Positions 43,499 through 52,853 of a stretch of 64,000 nucleotides of DNA are shown piece by piece. Below the pieces are notes generated by a model, which did no database searches, was not told the origin of the DNA, and worked only from the letters and a program-made list of their open reading frames with translations. Position 1 is the stretch's first letter; each line of letters starts with the position of its first letter. The translations under genes and the position numbers were made by a program. Source of the DNA: Rhizobium sp. (GTDB taxonomy: Bacteria > Pseudomonadota > Gammaproteobacteria > Burkholderiales > Thiobacillaceae); the NCBI GenBank assembly GCA_019459285.1, contig JAIBEL010000058.1, forward strand, positions 20,955 to 84,954. The letters are read 5' to 3'.

Positions 43499-46183
43499 AT
43501 GCTTGAGAATTCCCAGCGGGAGCAATTGCTCGACCGTCTAGGGCTCCCTATCACCGGTCGTCGGCTGGTCCTGGATGCGGCCAAATACGCGCCGGTACGC
43601 CAAGTCCGTTCGAAGGGCGGTGGCAACGTCATCACGCCCTACCGGAGCTGCAAAATGCAGGGGACGGTAGAAACAGAAAGTCGACATTTCGAGTTCCCGG
43701 CTGCTGTCAGCCACGAGTATGACCCGGATGTATTGGAGTACTACCCGCAGCCCTGCCGATTGAAATTCGAGGTTATCGACACGGATGGTGAAATCCATCA
43801 AATTGACCACACACCGGATTTCCTGGTCATACGCGAGCGTGTGGTCGTTCTGGAGGAACGCAAGCCGTGGAGCAAACTGGAGGGCCTGGCCCGCCGCTAT
43901 CCTTGGCGCTACCAGCTGGGGCCAGATGGCACCTGGTACGCTCCGCTCATCGAAGCCTGGCTGGCCGACCGTGGTATTGGCTACCGCATCTATACAGAGC
44001 GCGACATTCCGCAGCGCAGGATTGAGAACGTCCTGCTGCTGGAGGACTACCTGCATCCTGCAGCGCCACCTTGCCCGGTCAATGTCGCGCAGGACATCCA
44101 TGAGGCGCTGGCTGAGGATGCCGTTCTCTACTTGGCCGAGCTTTACGAGAAACTCGACTGCCGGCCTGACGATGTCTTCAAACTGATTGCCGATGGCTTG
44201 CTGGTCTCCGACATCGACGTTGCGCCACTGGAAGAGCCGCACCGTTGCCGCGTGTTCCGCGATACCGCCGTGCGCGAGTTCGAGCACGCGCGCCTGCGGC
44301 CTGTCCCCCGGGCGATTCCCGGCATCGTCGACATCCGTGTCGGTGCTCGCGTGGTTTACGACCAGCAGCCGTACACGGTCGTCATGGTCGGCGGCAGCAA
44401 GGCCGTCTTGCAGTCGGATGATGGCAATAGCGTTGAAGTCGCCATCGATACCCTCGAAAAACTTGCCTTCAAACAGGACCTGACAACGGCCGATACCGGT
44501 TCAAATCAGCTCGAACCCATTCGCCTCTCGGATTTCACCGAGGAGGAACTGAGAACTGCGCTGAGCCGGCAGGGCACTTTGGAGAGCGTTACTAAACCCA
44601 ACCGGACCCAACGACGTCATCTGAAGGCTTTGGCCATAGCTAAGCTGACCGGGACCGATGAACTGGTCGCCCTGGTTCCCCGCCTGCGCCATCGGGGCAA
44701 TCGGCTGCCGCGTCTTAGCGAGGCGCAAGAAGCCGCCATGCAGCATGTCATTCGGGAGCACTACCTGACCAGCGCAGCGCCGAATGCCCAACATACGCAT
44801 GAGCAACTCAAGGTCTTGTGTGCTGAGCGGGATATTGCGACGCCATCGTATCCGACCCTGATTGCCCGCATCAAAGCAGTTGCGCAGCAAACTGCCGACC
44901 GCGCCCGCCACGGTAATCGGGTTGCCTATAAGAACTCCGAGTTCGTCCAAGTCTTGTATGCAGACACCCCGGTACATGGCTCGCGCTTCCTGCAGTACGT
45001 GCACATGGACCATACGGAGCTGGACATCGAGCTCATTGCGCTCAAGACCGGAAAATGTCTGGGCCGTCCCTGGCTATCCCTGGCGATTGATGCCTTTACC
45101 CGTCGCATCGTCGGTATCTATCTGAGCTACGACCCGCCATCGTACCGCTCGAACATGATGTTGCTGCGGGATATGGTGCGTCGCTATCGCCGCCTGCCGC
45201 AGTTTATCGTTGTCGATAACGGCGCGGATTTTCGTAGCCATGACTTCGACCGATTTACCGAATTGATGCGTATCCACGTGCGTTTCCGGCCGGCGGGCCG
45301 GCCGCGCCATGGCTCGGTTATGGAGCGTATCTTTGGCCGTGTCCACACAGAGTATGTGCACAACCTCGCCGGCAATACCAAAGCCACGAAAAAAGTGCGC
45401 GAGATTACGGGCAAATTCATCCCGTCACGCCTTGCCGAATGGTGCCTAGAGTATCTGTACTACGGCCTCGAATATTGGGCCTTCGAGTATTACGACACGG
45501 AACCCCATCCGTCCTTGGGCATGACGCCTCGCGAAGCCTGTGAACGCAGCTTGGCCAATTCAGGCCTGCGTGCCCACCGTATCGTCACGCTGACCCGGGA
45601 CTTCCTCATCCTCACCTGCCCGACCGTAAGTCGCCGCGGGGTGCGCAAGGTCGACCGGCAGCGCGGCGTCAAGGTCCATAGCAATTTCTATTACTGGTGC
45701 CCGGAATTGCGCGACCCCAAGCTGCGCGGCAAATCGCTGCCGGTTCGCTACGACCCCTGGGATGGCGCAACTGTCTATATCCAGATTAACAAACGCTGGT
45801 TTCCGGCCCACTGCAAGGCCCTCGTTGGCTTGGGCCAAATGACGGAGCGGGAACGGGAGCTCATTTCAAATGAATTATTCAGCCGCTTCCGCCCGCGAAA
45901 TGACGAGGAGCCTTCGCAGCAGAAGCTCAAGGAATTTTTGCGCGTCTTTACACCCGAAGGCGCCGCCAAGCTGGATTTCGAGCGGCAGCAAGAGAACCGA
46001 GAGCTATACGAGCACCTCGCTCTGGGCGCCATCATCCCGCCAGCGCAACTTCCGCAATTGGACCGCATGACATCTACGGCGGTCATCGACGTTGCTCTCG
46101 AACCCTCGGCGGCTTACCAACCAGTGACTTTGTCGCACCGCCAGCCTGAACAGCCAGACGACCTGGAATTTGACACTTTTTGA
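43499..46183 (+). CDS. TnsA-TnsB fusion transposase
   Basis: 894 aa. Residues 1-200 form a TnsA-type endonuclease: Glu60 in VETESRHFEF, Asp107 in DHTPDFLVI and Lys122 in VVLEERKP fit its active site. The rest is a TnsB/TniA-type DDE transposase: HTH regions (LSEAQEAAMQHVIREHY), D504 in VHMDHTELDIEL, D573 in VVDNGADF and E609 in GSVMERIFG, with the 35-residue D-E spacing of the rve family, then a beta-barrel domain. One chain would cut both 5' and 3' ends, giving cut-and-paste movement. The ATG at 43,499 has AGGAGG upstream; an in-frame ATG at 43,445 does not. First gene of the transposition operon. Confidence 0.9.
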   Translation: MLENSQREQLLDRLGLPITGRRLVLDAAKYAPVRQVRSKGGGNVITPYRSCKMQGTVETESRHFEFPAAVSHEYDPDVLEYYPQPCRLKFEVIDTDGEIHQIDHTPDFLVIRERVVVLEERKPWSKLEGLARRYPWRYQLGPDGTWYAPLIEAWLADRGIGYRIYTERDIPQRRIENVLLLEDYLHPAAPPCPVNVAQDIHEALAEDAVLYLAELYEKLDCRPDDVFKLIADGLLVSDIDVAPLEEPHRCRVFRDTAVREFEHARLRPVPRAIPGIVDIRVGARVVYDQQPYTVVMVGGSKAVLQSDDGNSVEVAIDTLEKLAFKQDLTTADTGSNQLEPIRLSDFTEEELRTALSRQGTLESVTKPNRTQRRHLKALAIAKLTGTDELVALVPRLRHRGNRLPRLSEAQEAAMQHVIREHYLTSAAPNAQHTHEQLKVLCAERDIATPSYPTLIARIKAVAQQTADRARHGNRVAYKNSEFVQVLYADTPVHGSRFLQYVHMDHTELDIELIALKTGKCLGRPWLSLAIDAFTRRIVGIYLSYDPPSYRSNMMLLRDMVRRYRRLPQFIVVDNGADFRSHDFDRFTELMRIHVRFRPAGRPRHGSVMERIFGRVHTEYVHNLAGNTKATKKVREITGKFIPSRLAEWCLEYLYYGLEYWAFEYYDTEPHPSLGMTPREACERSLANSGLRAHRIVTLTRDFLILTCPTVSRRGVRKVDRQRGVKVHSNFYYWCPELRDPKLRGKSLPVRYDPWDGATVYIQINKRWFPAHCKALVGLGQMTERERELISNELFSRFRPRNDEEPSQQKLKEFLRVFTPEGAAKLDFERQQENRELYEHLALGAIIPPAQLPQLDRMTSTAVIDVALEPSAAYQPVTLSHRQPEQPDDLEFDTF

Positions 46184-46197
46184 TTTTGAAACGAGCC

Positions 46198-47220
46198 ATG
46201 AATACAAAAACCCATACCTCAACCCCAATAACGATTTCCAGGACCGCGACGCCTGGATTGCGAATCCGCCATCCGCGGATTGCCAGCACCATGGAGGAGT
46301 GTCAGCTGATGCTCATGGCCGGCTCCAGTGCCGACCTGATTCCCGTTTGCGGCCCGACCGGCGTGGGCAAAAGTACCCTCGGCCACTTCCTCGTAGAGGA
46401 AGCGCACAAGCAGCAGGCCAGCGCGATGGCAGAGAATCCGGGCTTCATTCCGGCTATCCGTGTCGAAGCCCCGTCTTCTGGCGAGAAGGAATTCTCTTGG
46501 CGCCTGTTCTACCAACGCATCCTGAACGCGCTGGAAGGCGAACTGGATGCGCCGCGCACCGCCTACGGCGTCGACCCGGAAACCGGCAAGGTGGTACGTC
46601 CCAAAGGTAATAATACAAGCCGCCTCTCCGGTCTGCGCACCGCCGTGGAGCGCTCCCTGCGGAGCCGGGGAACCCGTTTCATCGTGGTCGACGAAGCCGC
46701 CCACATTATTAGTCAGTGCCCCTCGGCCCGACTGAAGCAGCAACTGGATACGCTGAAGTCGCTCTCCAACGAATATGGTGTGCAATGGGTGCTACTTGGC
46801 TCCTATGACTTGTTCGAGATGATGAGTCTGAGTGGTCAGCTGGCCCGCCGTGCCCACGTCATTCATTTCAGCCGCTATCGACAGGACAAGGATGACGATG
46901 TTCGCTATTTCAATTCCACGCTGAAGCAATTGGCCAAAGCCATGCCGGCCCTGCGGCAGGTCGATTTAGCGAGTTATGCCACGCTGCTTCACCAGAACAC
47001 TCTGGGTTGCATCGGAACGCTACGAGATGTCCTGAAACGGCTTGAATGCCTGGTGGGCAGTAAAGGTTGGTCGGTGGAGGCACTCTGTACCGTCATGCTC
47101 ACCGAAGCCCAGGTAGCTCAGATTACCAGCGAAGTGCTCGAAGGCGAGGAACACATTGCCCCCGGTCTGCAGCGCGATTCCTTGCCCGATGAAACCAGCC
47201 AGACCAAGAAGGTCGCCTGA
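46198..47220 (+). CDS. TnsC/TniB-type AAA+ transposition regulator
   Basis: A 340-aa AAA+ ATPase with Walker A GPTGVGKST (residues 52-60) and Walker B RFIVVDEAAH (161-166 core), then WVLLGSYDLFEMM (sensor I region) and ARRAHVIHFSRY. TnsC proteins link target-site selectors (TniQ/TnsD) to the transposase and assemble on DNA as ATP-bound filaments. It starts 14 bp after tnsAB; the ATG at 46,198 is preferred to an upstream TTG overlapping the tnsAB stop. It overlaps tniQ as TGATG. Confidence 0.88.
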   Translation: MNTKTHTSTPITISRTATPGLRIRHPRIASTMEECQLMLMAGSSADLIPVCGPTGVGKSTLGHFLVEEAHKQQASAMAENPGFIPAIRVEAPSSGEKEFSWRLFYQRILNALEGELDAPRTAYGVDPETGKVVRPKGNNTSRLSGLRTAVERSLRSRGTRFIVVDEAAHIISQCPSARLKQQLDTLKSLSNEYGVQWVLLGSYDLFEMMSLSGQLARRAHVIHFSRYRQDKDDDVRYFNSTLKQLAKAMPALRQVDLASYATLLHQNTLGCIGTLRDVLKRLECLVGSKGWSVEALCTVMLTEAQVAQITSEVLEGEEHIAPGLQRDSLPDETSQTKKVA

Positions 47221-48497
47221 TGAATGCCATGAACAATCCCCGCTCGACCCTTCATGCCTTGACGCCGATGGGTCAGGGTTCCGCCGATGTCGAGAGCCTG
47301 ACCAGTTATTTTTGCCGGCTGGCGCACTCGCACGGGATGAGTGCACAGAAACTGGCCATTTGGGTGTTGGCCCACTTTGAGCACCCGGTCAGCGAGAAGT
47401 ACGACTGGCACCAGCGCAAACTGAGCAGCATGTCGGTGGAGAGTGAGCAGTGGGCTGCCTGGCTGTCAGAACTGACGGGTGTGGACGCTCTGGACCGTCT
47501 CACTTTGGTGCCGTGGCGCCATCTGCTGGGCATGCCCGGGATTGCACCGAAATCGGACCGCTGGTGCCCATGCTGCCTGGCCGAGGATAAGCGTGACTCT
47601 CGTGAACCGTATTTGCGGCTGGCTTGGGAACTCGCGCCTTCCGATGCCTGCCTGTGTCACAAGGTTCAACTGACCTCGACCTGTCCGCATTGCCGGCACA
47701 GTAATGTACGCAATCGGGCGGCTATTGTGGTGCCCGGGTATTGCACGGCTTGTGGCGGGTTCCTGGGCGACGAGGAAGGTACGGTGGCGACACCGGAATC
47801 ATTGTGGGTCGCGCGTCAGGTCGGAAAGATGCTGGAGCAACGACCGCGAATCGCTGTTGACGGCGTGGTGCCCCTGCTGGAAACCGTTATCGAGCGCATG
47901 GCTCACGGGCAGATTGCGGCGTTTTCCCGTCGTTATGGCTTCTCAAAAAGCGGGGTCTGGCACTGGTTGCGCAAGGGTGGCCTGCCCAATCTGAAAGCCT
48001 GGCTGACTATCGCGCTGAATGGCGGCATCGGCCTGGACCAGTTGTTTGCCGGCGCGGTCGATGACTGGAGAGCGCCGGAGGAGGCACCGCAAATGACCAT
48101 CCCGCTGGCGACCTCCCCGCGTGCCGGCATAACGTCCCGTGAATTGGATTGGGAGGCCATTCGCGCCAAATTGCAGGCAATGTTGGCGCTCCCCATGCCC
48201 ATCTCGATTAACGAGGCCTGCGAAAGGGTCGGCATCGGACGCAAGCATGCGTACTTGCGGGCCAATGCGGAAGCGCGCGCCATTGCTGACCGGCATTCCC
48301 GGTACCGGACCTCCGTGCGTCTTGAGCGCGAAGCCGACCTGAAAGTGCGGATTGGCGAAATTCTGGAGGAACGCCTGGCGGCGGGCTACGAGGGGATGAG
48401 CGCTCGCGAAATCTGGGCGCGACTCGACAGCGAAGCCCAATCCGTATCCGGCATCTTTGGGCATATCAATCAGGTGCTGGCCAGCAAGCGCCTATAA
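47220..48497 (+). CDS. TniQ-family target selector
   Basis: A 425-aa TniQ/TnsD-type protein. The N-terminal TniQ domain shows ESLTSYFCRLAHSHGMS and zinc-binding cysteines in RWCPCCLAED, CLCHKVQL, STCPHCRHSN and GYCTACGG. The C-terminal half carries helix-turn-helix-like segments (IAAFSRRYGFSKSGVWHWLR; ISINEACERVGIGRKHAYL) suitable for sequence-specific DNA binding. It ends about 230 bp from the 3' end of a tRNA-Ala gene, consistent with a TnsD-like protein recognising a tRNA attachment site; that targeting is inference. No Cas genes or CRISPR array are present, so RNA-guided targeting is not indicated. Confidence 0.85.
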   Translation: MNAMNNPRSTLHALTPMGQGSADVESLTSYFCRLAHSHGMSAQKLAIWVLAHFEHPVSEKYDWHQRKLSSMSVESEQWAAWLSELTGVDALDRLTLVPWRHLLGMPGIAPKSDRWCPCCLAEDKRDSREPYLRLAWELAPSDACLCHKVQLTSTCPHCRHSNVRNRAAIVVPGYCTACGGFLGDEEGTVATPESLWVARQVGKMLEQRPRIAVDGVVPLLETVIERMAHGQIAAFSRRYGFSKSGVWHWLRKGGLPNLKAWLTIALNGGIGLDQLFAGAVDDWRAPEEAPQMTIPLATSPRAGITSRELDWEAIRAKLQAMLALPMPISINEACERVGIGRKHAYLRANAEARAIADRHSRYRTSVRLEREADLKVRIGEILEERLAAGYEGMSAREIWARLDSEAQSVSGIFGHINQVLASKRL

Positions 48498-48515
48498 CCA
48501 GAACTTTCTGGAAGT

Positions 48516-48547
48516 AAAAACGGGACCTAAGCAGGTCCCGTTTTTTT
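48516..48547 (+). terminator. Intrinsic terminator after tniQ
   Basis: A 12-bp perfect stem AAAAACGGGACC / GGTCCCGTTTTT with a 6-nt loop, continuing into seven T residues. It ends the tnsAB-tnsC-tniQ operon. A small palindrome, CCAGAA-CT-TTCTGG, precedes it at 48,498-48,511. Confidence 0.85.
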
Positions 48548-48650
48548 ACGCCTCAAACATTGCTTGTCGGCAAATGTTGCGACGGATTTCAAAGCAAAAT
48601 CCCCAAGGTTACTGTGCAGACCCTGTTAAAACAAAATGTGTCCTAACGGG

Positions 48651-48690
48651 AAATAAAGCATAACGTGGCCACCAGGCCACTTTATGCTTT
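48651..48690. repeat. Right copy of the 21-bp repeat within a near-perfect inverted repeat
   Basis: The copy at 48,651-48,671 matches the one at 14,092 at 20 of 21 positions in the same orientation. It forms the left arm of an inverted repeat with 16-bp arms: AAAGCATAACGTGGCC at 48,655-48,670, ACCA, and GGCCACTTTATGCTTT at 48,675-48,690, with one mismatch. It lies 36 bp from the tRNA-Ala 3' end. It is probably a transposase-binding element end. Confidence 0.6.
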
Positions 48691-48726
48691 ACGCCACACT
48701 TCTTCACATCTTGTTGTACTTGAAAA

Positions 48727-48802
<76 letters not shown>

Positions 48803-48827
48803 TGTGCGGCGGATTATAGCCTCGTTT

Positions 48828-49187
48828 CTAGCGGGGCCGAAAGAGCTTTCCGAGGGTGGCGGGGAGGTTGGGGAGCATTCGTGCGAGAAGCCAGCCGAGC
48901 AGGACGCCGCCGGTGTTGGCCAGGGCGTCGAACACGTCGGGGTCGCGATCGGGAGTGAGGCCTTGCAGCAGTTCGATGGCGCCGCCGAACAGCACGACGG
49001 CCAGGGCAAGGCGCCAGCGGCGGCGGACGACGATTTGCGCCCACCAGAACATCAGCACGGCGTAACCGGACAGGTGCACGATCTTGTCGGTGTGGCCGCT
49101 TTCGTTCACGACCGGCGGCGTCAGCGACAGCACCAGGGCGGCGGCGACGCCGAGCCAGCCGAACCCCTTCCAGAGTCGGGCGATCAT
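48828..49187 (-). CDS. VanZ-like small membrane protein
   Basis: A 119-aa integral membrane protein with about four hydrophobic helices. The motif [18 protein letters not shown] and the later [27 protein letters not shown] match VanZ-family proteins (D-K-x-x-H in helix 2 and E-x-x-Q with D-x-x-D-xx-N). The start at 49,187 overlaps the lgt stop as ATGA, so the two are co-translated. Function in the envelope is unknown. Confidence 0.8.
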   Translation of the reverse strand: MIARLWKGFGWLGVAAALVLSLTPPVVNESGHTDKIVHLSGYAVLMFWWAQIVVRRRWRLALAVVLFGGAIELLQGLTPDRDPDVFDALANTGGVLLGWLLARMLPNLPATLGKLFRPR

Positions 49188-49966
49188 GCGCGCCGCAGCG
49201 ACCAGCGCAGCATGATGAGGCCGGCGACGATCATCGGCATGGAGAGCCATTGCCCCATGGAAAGCCCCAGCCCCAGCAGGCCGAGGAAGCTGTCGGGTTC
49301 GCGGGCGAATTCGGCGAGGAAGCGCAGGCTGCCGTAGCCGATCAGGAACACGCCGGAGACGGCGCCGACGGTACGCGGCTTGCGCGAATAGAGCCACAGG
49401 ATGGCGAACAGCAGCAGGCCTTCGCCGGCAAATTCGTAGAGCTGGGACGGGTGGCGCGGGATGCCGTCGCCTGCCTGCGGGAAGATCATGGCCCAGGGCA
49501 AGTCAGTGGCACGTCCCCACAGTTCGCCATTGATGAAGTTGCCGAGCCGGCCGGCGGCCAGGCCCAGCGGGACCAGCGGGGCGATGAAGTCGGTGACGGC
49601 GAGCCAGCGCAGCTTGTGGCGGTGCGAGAACAGCGCCATCGCGACGATGACGCCGAGAAAGCCGCCATGAAAGCTCATGCCGCCTTCCCATACCTTGAAG
49701 ATGTCGAGCGGGTGGGCGAGGTATTCGGCCGGCTTGTAGAACAGCACATAGCCGAGCCGCCCGCCGAGGATGACGCCGAGCACGCCGTAGAACAGCACGT
49801 CGTCGAGCATCTGTTGCGTCCATTTCGTCCACGGCCGATGCGCGATGCACCAGCGCCCGAGCAGGATCACCTGTACGAAGGCGACGAGGTACATGAGGCC
49901 GTACCAGTGGATGGCGAGCGGCCCAAGCTGCAGGGCGACGGGGTCGAATTGGGGATGGACGAGCAT
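49184..49966 (-). CDS. lgt: Prolipoprotein diacylglyceryl transferase
   Basis: A 260-aa inner-membrane enzyme that transfers diacylglycerol from phosphatidylglycerol to the lipobox cysteine of prolipoproteins. The Lgt signature [14 protein letters not shown] is intact near residues 140-153. Other conserved pieces are SFHGGFLG, the N-terminal IHWYGLMYL and RHPSQLYE. Seven hydrophobic segments are apparent. Length matches the family. It is divergent from ilvD. Confidence 0.95.
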   Translation of the reverse strand: MLVHPQFDPVALQLGPLAIHWYGLMYLVAFVQVILLGRWCIAHRPWTKWTQQMLDDVLFYGVLGVILGGRLGYVLFYKPAEYLAHPLDIFKVWEGGMSFHGGFLGVIVAMALFSHRHKLRWLAVTDFIAPLVPLGLAAGRLGNFINGELWGRATDLPWAMIFPQAGDGIPRHPSQLYEFAGEGLLLFAILWLYSRKPRTVGAVSGVFLIGYGSLRFLAEFAREPDSFLGLLGLGLSMGQWLSMPMIVAGLIMLRWSLRRA

Positions 49967-50057
49967 GGGTCGGGGTCGGGATTCAGAAAGTGGGATTCGG
50001 GGAGGTCAAAGCGCGGGTAAAATGGCTGGCTGATTATAGATTGCCTGAGTGACCAAC

Positions 50058-52835
50058 ATGCCTGACTATCGTTCCTGGACAACCACCCGTGGCCGCAACA
50101 TGGCGGGGGCACGCGCACTGTGGCGCGCCACCGGCATGAAGGACGGCGACTTCAACAAGCCGATCATCGCGATCGCCAACTCGTTCACCCAGTTCGTGCC
50201 GGGCCACGTGCACCTGAAGGACATGGGTCAGCTGGTGGCGCGCGAGATCGAGGCGGCGGGCGGCGTGGCCAAGGAATTCAACACCATCGCGGTCGACGAC
50301 GGCATCGCCATGGGCCACGGCGGCATGCTGTACTCGCTGCCGAGCCGCGACCTCATCGCCGATTCGGTCGAGTACATGGTCAACGCGCACTGCGCCGACG
50401 CGCTGGTGTGCATCTCCAACTGCGACAAGATCACCCCGGGGATGCTGAACGCCGCGCTGCGCCTCAACATCCCGACCGTGTTCGTCTCCGGCGGGCCGAT
50501 GGAGGCGGGCAAGGTGGTGTGGGACAAGCAGACCATCAAGCTCGATCTGGTCGACGCCATGGTGTCGGCCGCCGATGCGAAATTCTCCGACGAGAAGGTC
50601 GAGCAGCTCGAACGCTCGGCCTGCCCGACCTGCGGCTCATGCTCGGGCATGTTCACCGCCAACTCGATGAACTGCCTGACCGAGGCGCTGGGCTTGAGTC
50701 TGCCCGGCAACGGCTCGCTGCTGGCGACCCACGCCGACCGCAGGAATTTGTTCCTCGCCGCCGGGCGCCTGATCGTGAAGAACGCGCGGCGCTATTACGA
50801 CGACGGCGACACCAGCGTGCTGCCGCGCGCGATCGCCAGTTTCGACGCCTTCGAGAACGCCATCGCGCTGGATATCGCCATGGGCGGTTCGACCAACACC
50901 GTGCTGCACCTGCTCGCAGCCGCGCACGAGGCCGGCGTCGATTTCACGATGAAGGACATCGACCGCATGAGCCGCCGCGTGCCGCACCTGTCGAAGGTAG
51001 CGCCCTCGATCCAGACCTATCACATGGAAGACGTGCACCGCGCCGGCGGCGTGATGGCGATCCTCGGCGAACTCGAGCGGGGCGGCCTCGTCCACCGCGA
51101 GGTGCCGACCGTGCTGATGAAATCGCTCGGCGAGCAGATCGATGTCTACGACATCCGTCGCACCAGCAACAAGGACGTCAAGGATTACTTCCGCGCCGCC
51201 CCCGGCGGCGTGCCGACGCAGACCGCGTTCTCGCAGGACCGCCGCTTCGCCAAGCTGGATGACGACCGCGTGAACGGCTGCATCCACGACATCGAGCATG
51301 CCTACTCGAAGGACGGCGGGCTGGCCGTGCTGTACGGCAACCTCGCATTGGACGGCTGCATCGTCAAGACCGCTGGCGTCGACGAACACATCCTCAAATT
51401 CTCCGGCCCGGCACGCGTGTTCGAGTCGCAGGATGCCGCGGTCGATGCGATCCTCGGCGACCACATCAAGCCCGGCGACGTCGTCGTGATCCGCTATGAA
51501 GGTCCGCGTGGCGGTCCCGGCATGCAGGAAATGCTGTACCCGACCTCGTACCTGAAATCCAAGGGCCTCGGCAAGGTCTGTGCGCTCATCACCGACGGCC
51601 GTTTCTCCGGCGGCACCTCGGGTCTCTCCATCGGCCATGCCTCGCCGGAAGCGGCCGAGGGCGGCACCATCGGCCTGGTGGAAGAGGGCGACCGCATTGA
51701 GATCGACATTCCCAAGCGCACGATCAAGGTCGCCGTGAGCGACGCCGAACTCGAACGCCGCCGCGCCGCGATGGACGCCAAGGGTGCACAGGCCTGGAAA
51801 CCGGTCAGCCGTGCGCGCGAGGTCTCGCCTGCGCTGCGCGCCTATGCGGCAATGGCGACCTCGGCCGCTTTCGGCGCAGTGCGCGACGTCAGCCTGGTCG
51901 AACACCCGACCGAGGCGCAGATGCACGCCGATCCGCTGGCGCGTTTCGCCATTCCCGGCCAGTTGAGCTTCCGCATCGGCGCCGGGGGGCTCACGTACGC
52001 CGACATCGACAACCACGGCGGCCGTGCGACGATCTGCCTGCAGGGCGCGCACGTGGTGAGCTTCCGTCCCAAATCGCAGCACGCGCCGGTGGTGTGGGTG
52101 TCCGACGCCGCCAAGTTCGCGCCGGGCAAATCCATCCGTGGCGGCGCGCCGGTGTGCTGGCCGTGGTTCGGCGCGCACGCCAGTGAGGCCTCGTTCCCCG
52201 CGCATGGCTTCGCGCGCACGGTTCCGTGGACCGTGACCGGCAGTCGCAAGCGCAACGACGCCAAGACCGAGATCACCCTGCAGCTGGCGGACAACGAACA
52301 GACCCGCGCGCAGTGGCCGCATGCCACGCGGCTATCGCTGACGGTCATCGTCAGCGACAAGCTGGAGATGCATCTGGCCACCACCAATACGGGGACGGCG
52401 CCGATCCAGGTCGGCGAAGCGCTGCACACCTATCTGCAGATCAGCGATGTCGGCAGCGTGACAATCGCCGGTCTCGAGGGCAGCACCTATCACGACAAGG
52501 TCGACAATTTCGCCAAGAAGAAGCAGTCCGGCGCGATCGCGCTGAAGAGCGAGGTCGACCGCGTCTACGTCAACACGCCGGCCGACTGCGTGATCGAGGA
52601 TGCGGGCCTCAATCGCCGCATCCGCGTGGCGAAGACCGGCTCGCAGTCGACCATCGTGTGGACGCCGTGGACCGAGAAAGCCGAGAAGATGGGCGACATG
52701 GGTAAAGGCAAATCCGGCGCCGGCTGGCGCGAAATGGTGTGCGTCGAATCGGCCAACGCGATGGACAACGTCGTTACCGTGGCGCCGGGCGAAACGCATA
52801 CGATGTCCGTGACGTACAGCGTGGAAGCGATGTAA
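50058..52835 (+). CDS. ilvD: Dihydroxy-acid dehydratase fused to a D-hexose-6-phosphate mutarotase-like domain
   Basis: A 925-aa protein. Residues 1 to about 614 are a full Ilv[28 protein letters not shown] and [10 protein letters not shown] (Fe-S cysteines), GGSTNTVLH and [11 protein letters not shown], ending GAVRDVSLV, where IlvD proteins normally stop. It makes 2-oxo acids for valine, leucine and isoleucine. Without a stop the frame continues about 310 residues into a YeaD-like mutarotase: [38 protein letters not shown] and [10 protein letters not shown]. The ATG at 50,058 matches E. coli IlvD; a GTG three codons upstream is possible. Such a fusion is unusual. The reading frame is long and clean, so a chance read-through is unlikely, though a sequencing change of one stop codon cannot be excluded. 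Confidence 0.9.
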   Translation: MPDYRSWTTTRGRNMAGARALWRATGMKDGDFNKPIIAIANSFTQFVPGHVHLKDMGQLVAREIEAAGGVAKEFNTIAVDDGIAMGHGGMLYSLPSRDLIADSVEYMVNAHCADALVCISNCDKITPGMLNAALRLNIPTVFVSGGPMEAGKVVWDKQTIKLDLVDAMVSAADAKFSDEKVEQLERSACPTCGSCSGMFTANSMNCLTEALGLSLPGNGSLLATHADRRNLFLAAGRLIVKNARRYYDDGDTSVLPRAIASFDAFENAIALDIAMGGSTNTVLHLLAAAHEAGVDFTMKDIDRMSRRVPHLSKVAPSIQTYHMEDVHRAGGVMAILGELERGGLVHREVPTVLMKSLGEQIDVYDIRRTSNKDVKDYFRAAPGGVPTQTAFSQDRRFAKLDDDRVNGCIHDIEHAYSKDGGLAVLYGNLALDGCIVKTAGVDEHILKFSGPARVFESQDAAVDAILGDHIKPGDVVVIRYEGPRGGPGMQEMLYPTSYLKSKGLGKVCALITDGRFSGGTSGLSIGHASPEAAEGGTIGLVEEGDRIEIDIPKRTIKVAVSDAELERRRAAMDAKGAQAWKPVSRAREVSPALRAYAAMATSAAFGAVRDVSLVEHPTEAQMHADPLARFAIPGQLSFRIGAGGLTYADIDNHGGRATICLQGAHVVSFRPKSQHAPVVWVSDAAKFAPGKSIRGGAPVCWPWFGAHASEASFPAHGFARTVPWTVTGSRKRNDAKTEITLQLADNEQTRAQWPHATRLSLTVIVSDKLEMHLATTNTGTAPIQVGEALHTYLQISDVGSVTIAGLEGSTYHDKVDNFAKKKQSGAIALKSEVDRVYVNTPADCVIEDAGLNRRIRVAKTGSQSTIVWTPWTEKAEKMGDMGKGKSGAGWREMVCVESANAMDNVVTVAPGETHTMSVTYSVEAM

Positions 52836-52853
52836 TCAAAGGGAGAGAACGGC

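Larger units (their letters stand above)
14074..48700. mobile_element. Putative Tn7-like defence island, boundaries approximate
   Basis: An AT-richer segment bounded by a 20/21-identical repeat (14,092 and 48,651), carrying a TnsAB-TnsC-TniQ module at its right end and adjoining the 3' end of tRNA-Ala. Cargo includes RnlAB, RES-Xre, a recombinase-ParB-ParB operon, a helicase plus 1032-aa pair, McrBC, a BcgI-like restriction-modification pair and CBASS. The HEPN-DGQR pair at 11.9-14.0 kb lies just outside the repeat but also looks foreign. Target-site duplication was not established, and the ends are drawn from the repeats only. The island may be composite. Confidence 0.5.

Noticed and set aside
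43499..48497. CRISPR-associated transposon
   Set aside because: No cas genes and no direct-repeat/spacer array are visible anywhere in the window.
4890..48668. GCATAACGT 9-mer seen five times (near 4894, 14099, 43025, 48128, 48658) as a dispersed element signal
   Set aside because: Only the copies near 14,099 and 48,658 extend to a long match; the one near 48,128 is inside tniQ coding sequence, and those near 4,894 and 43,025 share only the short core.
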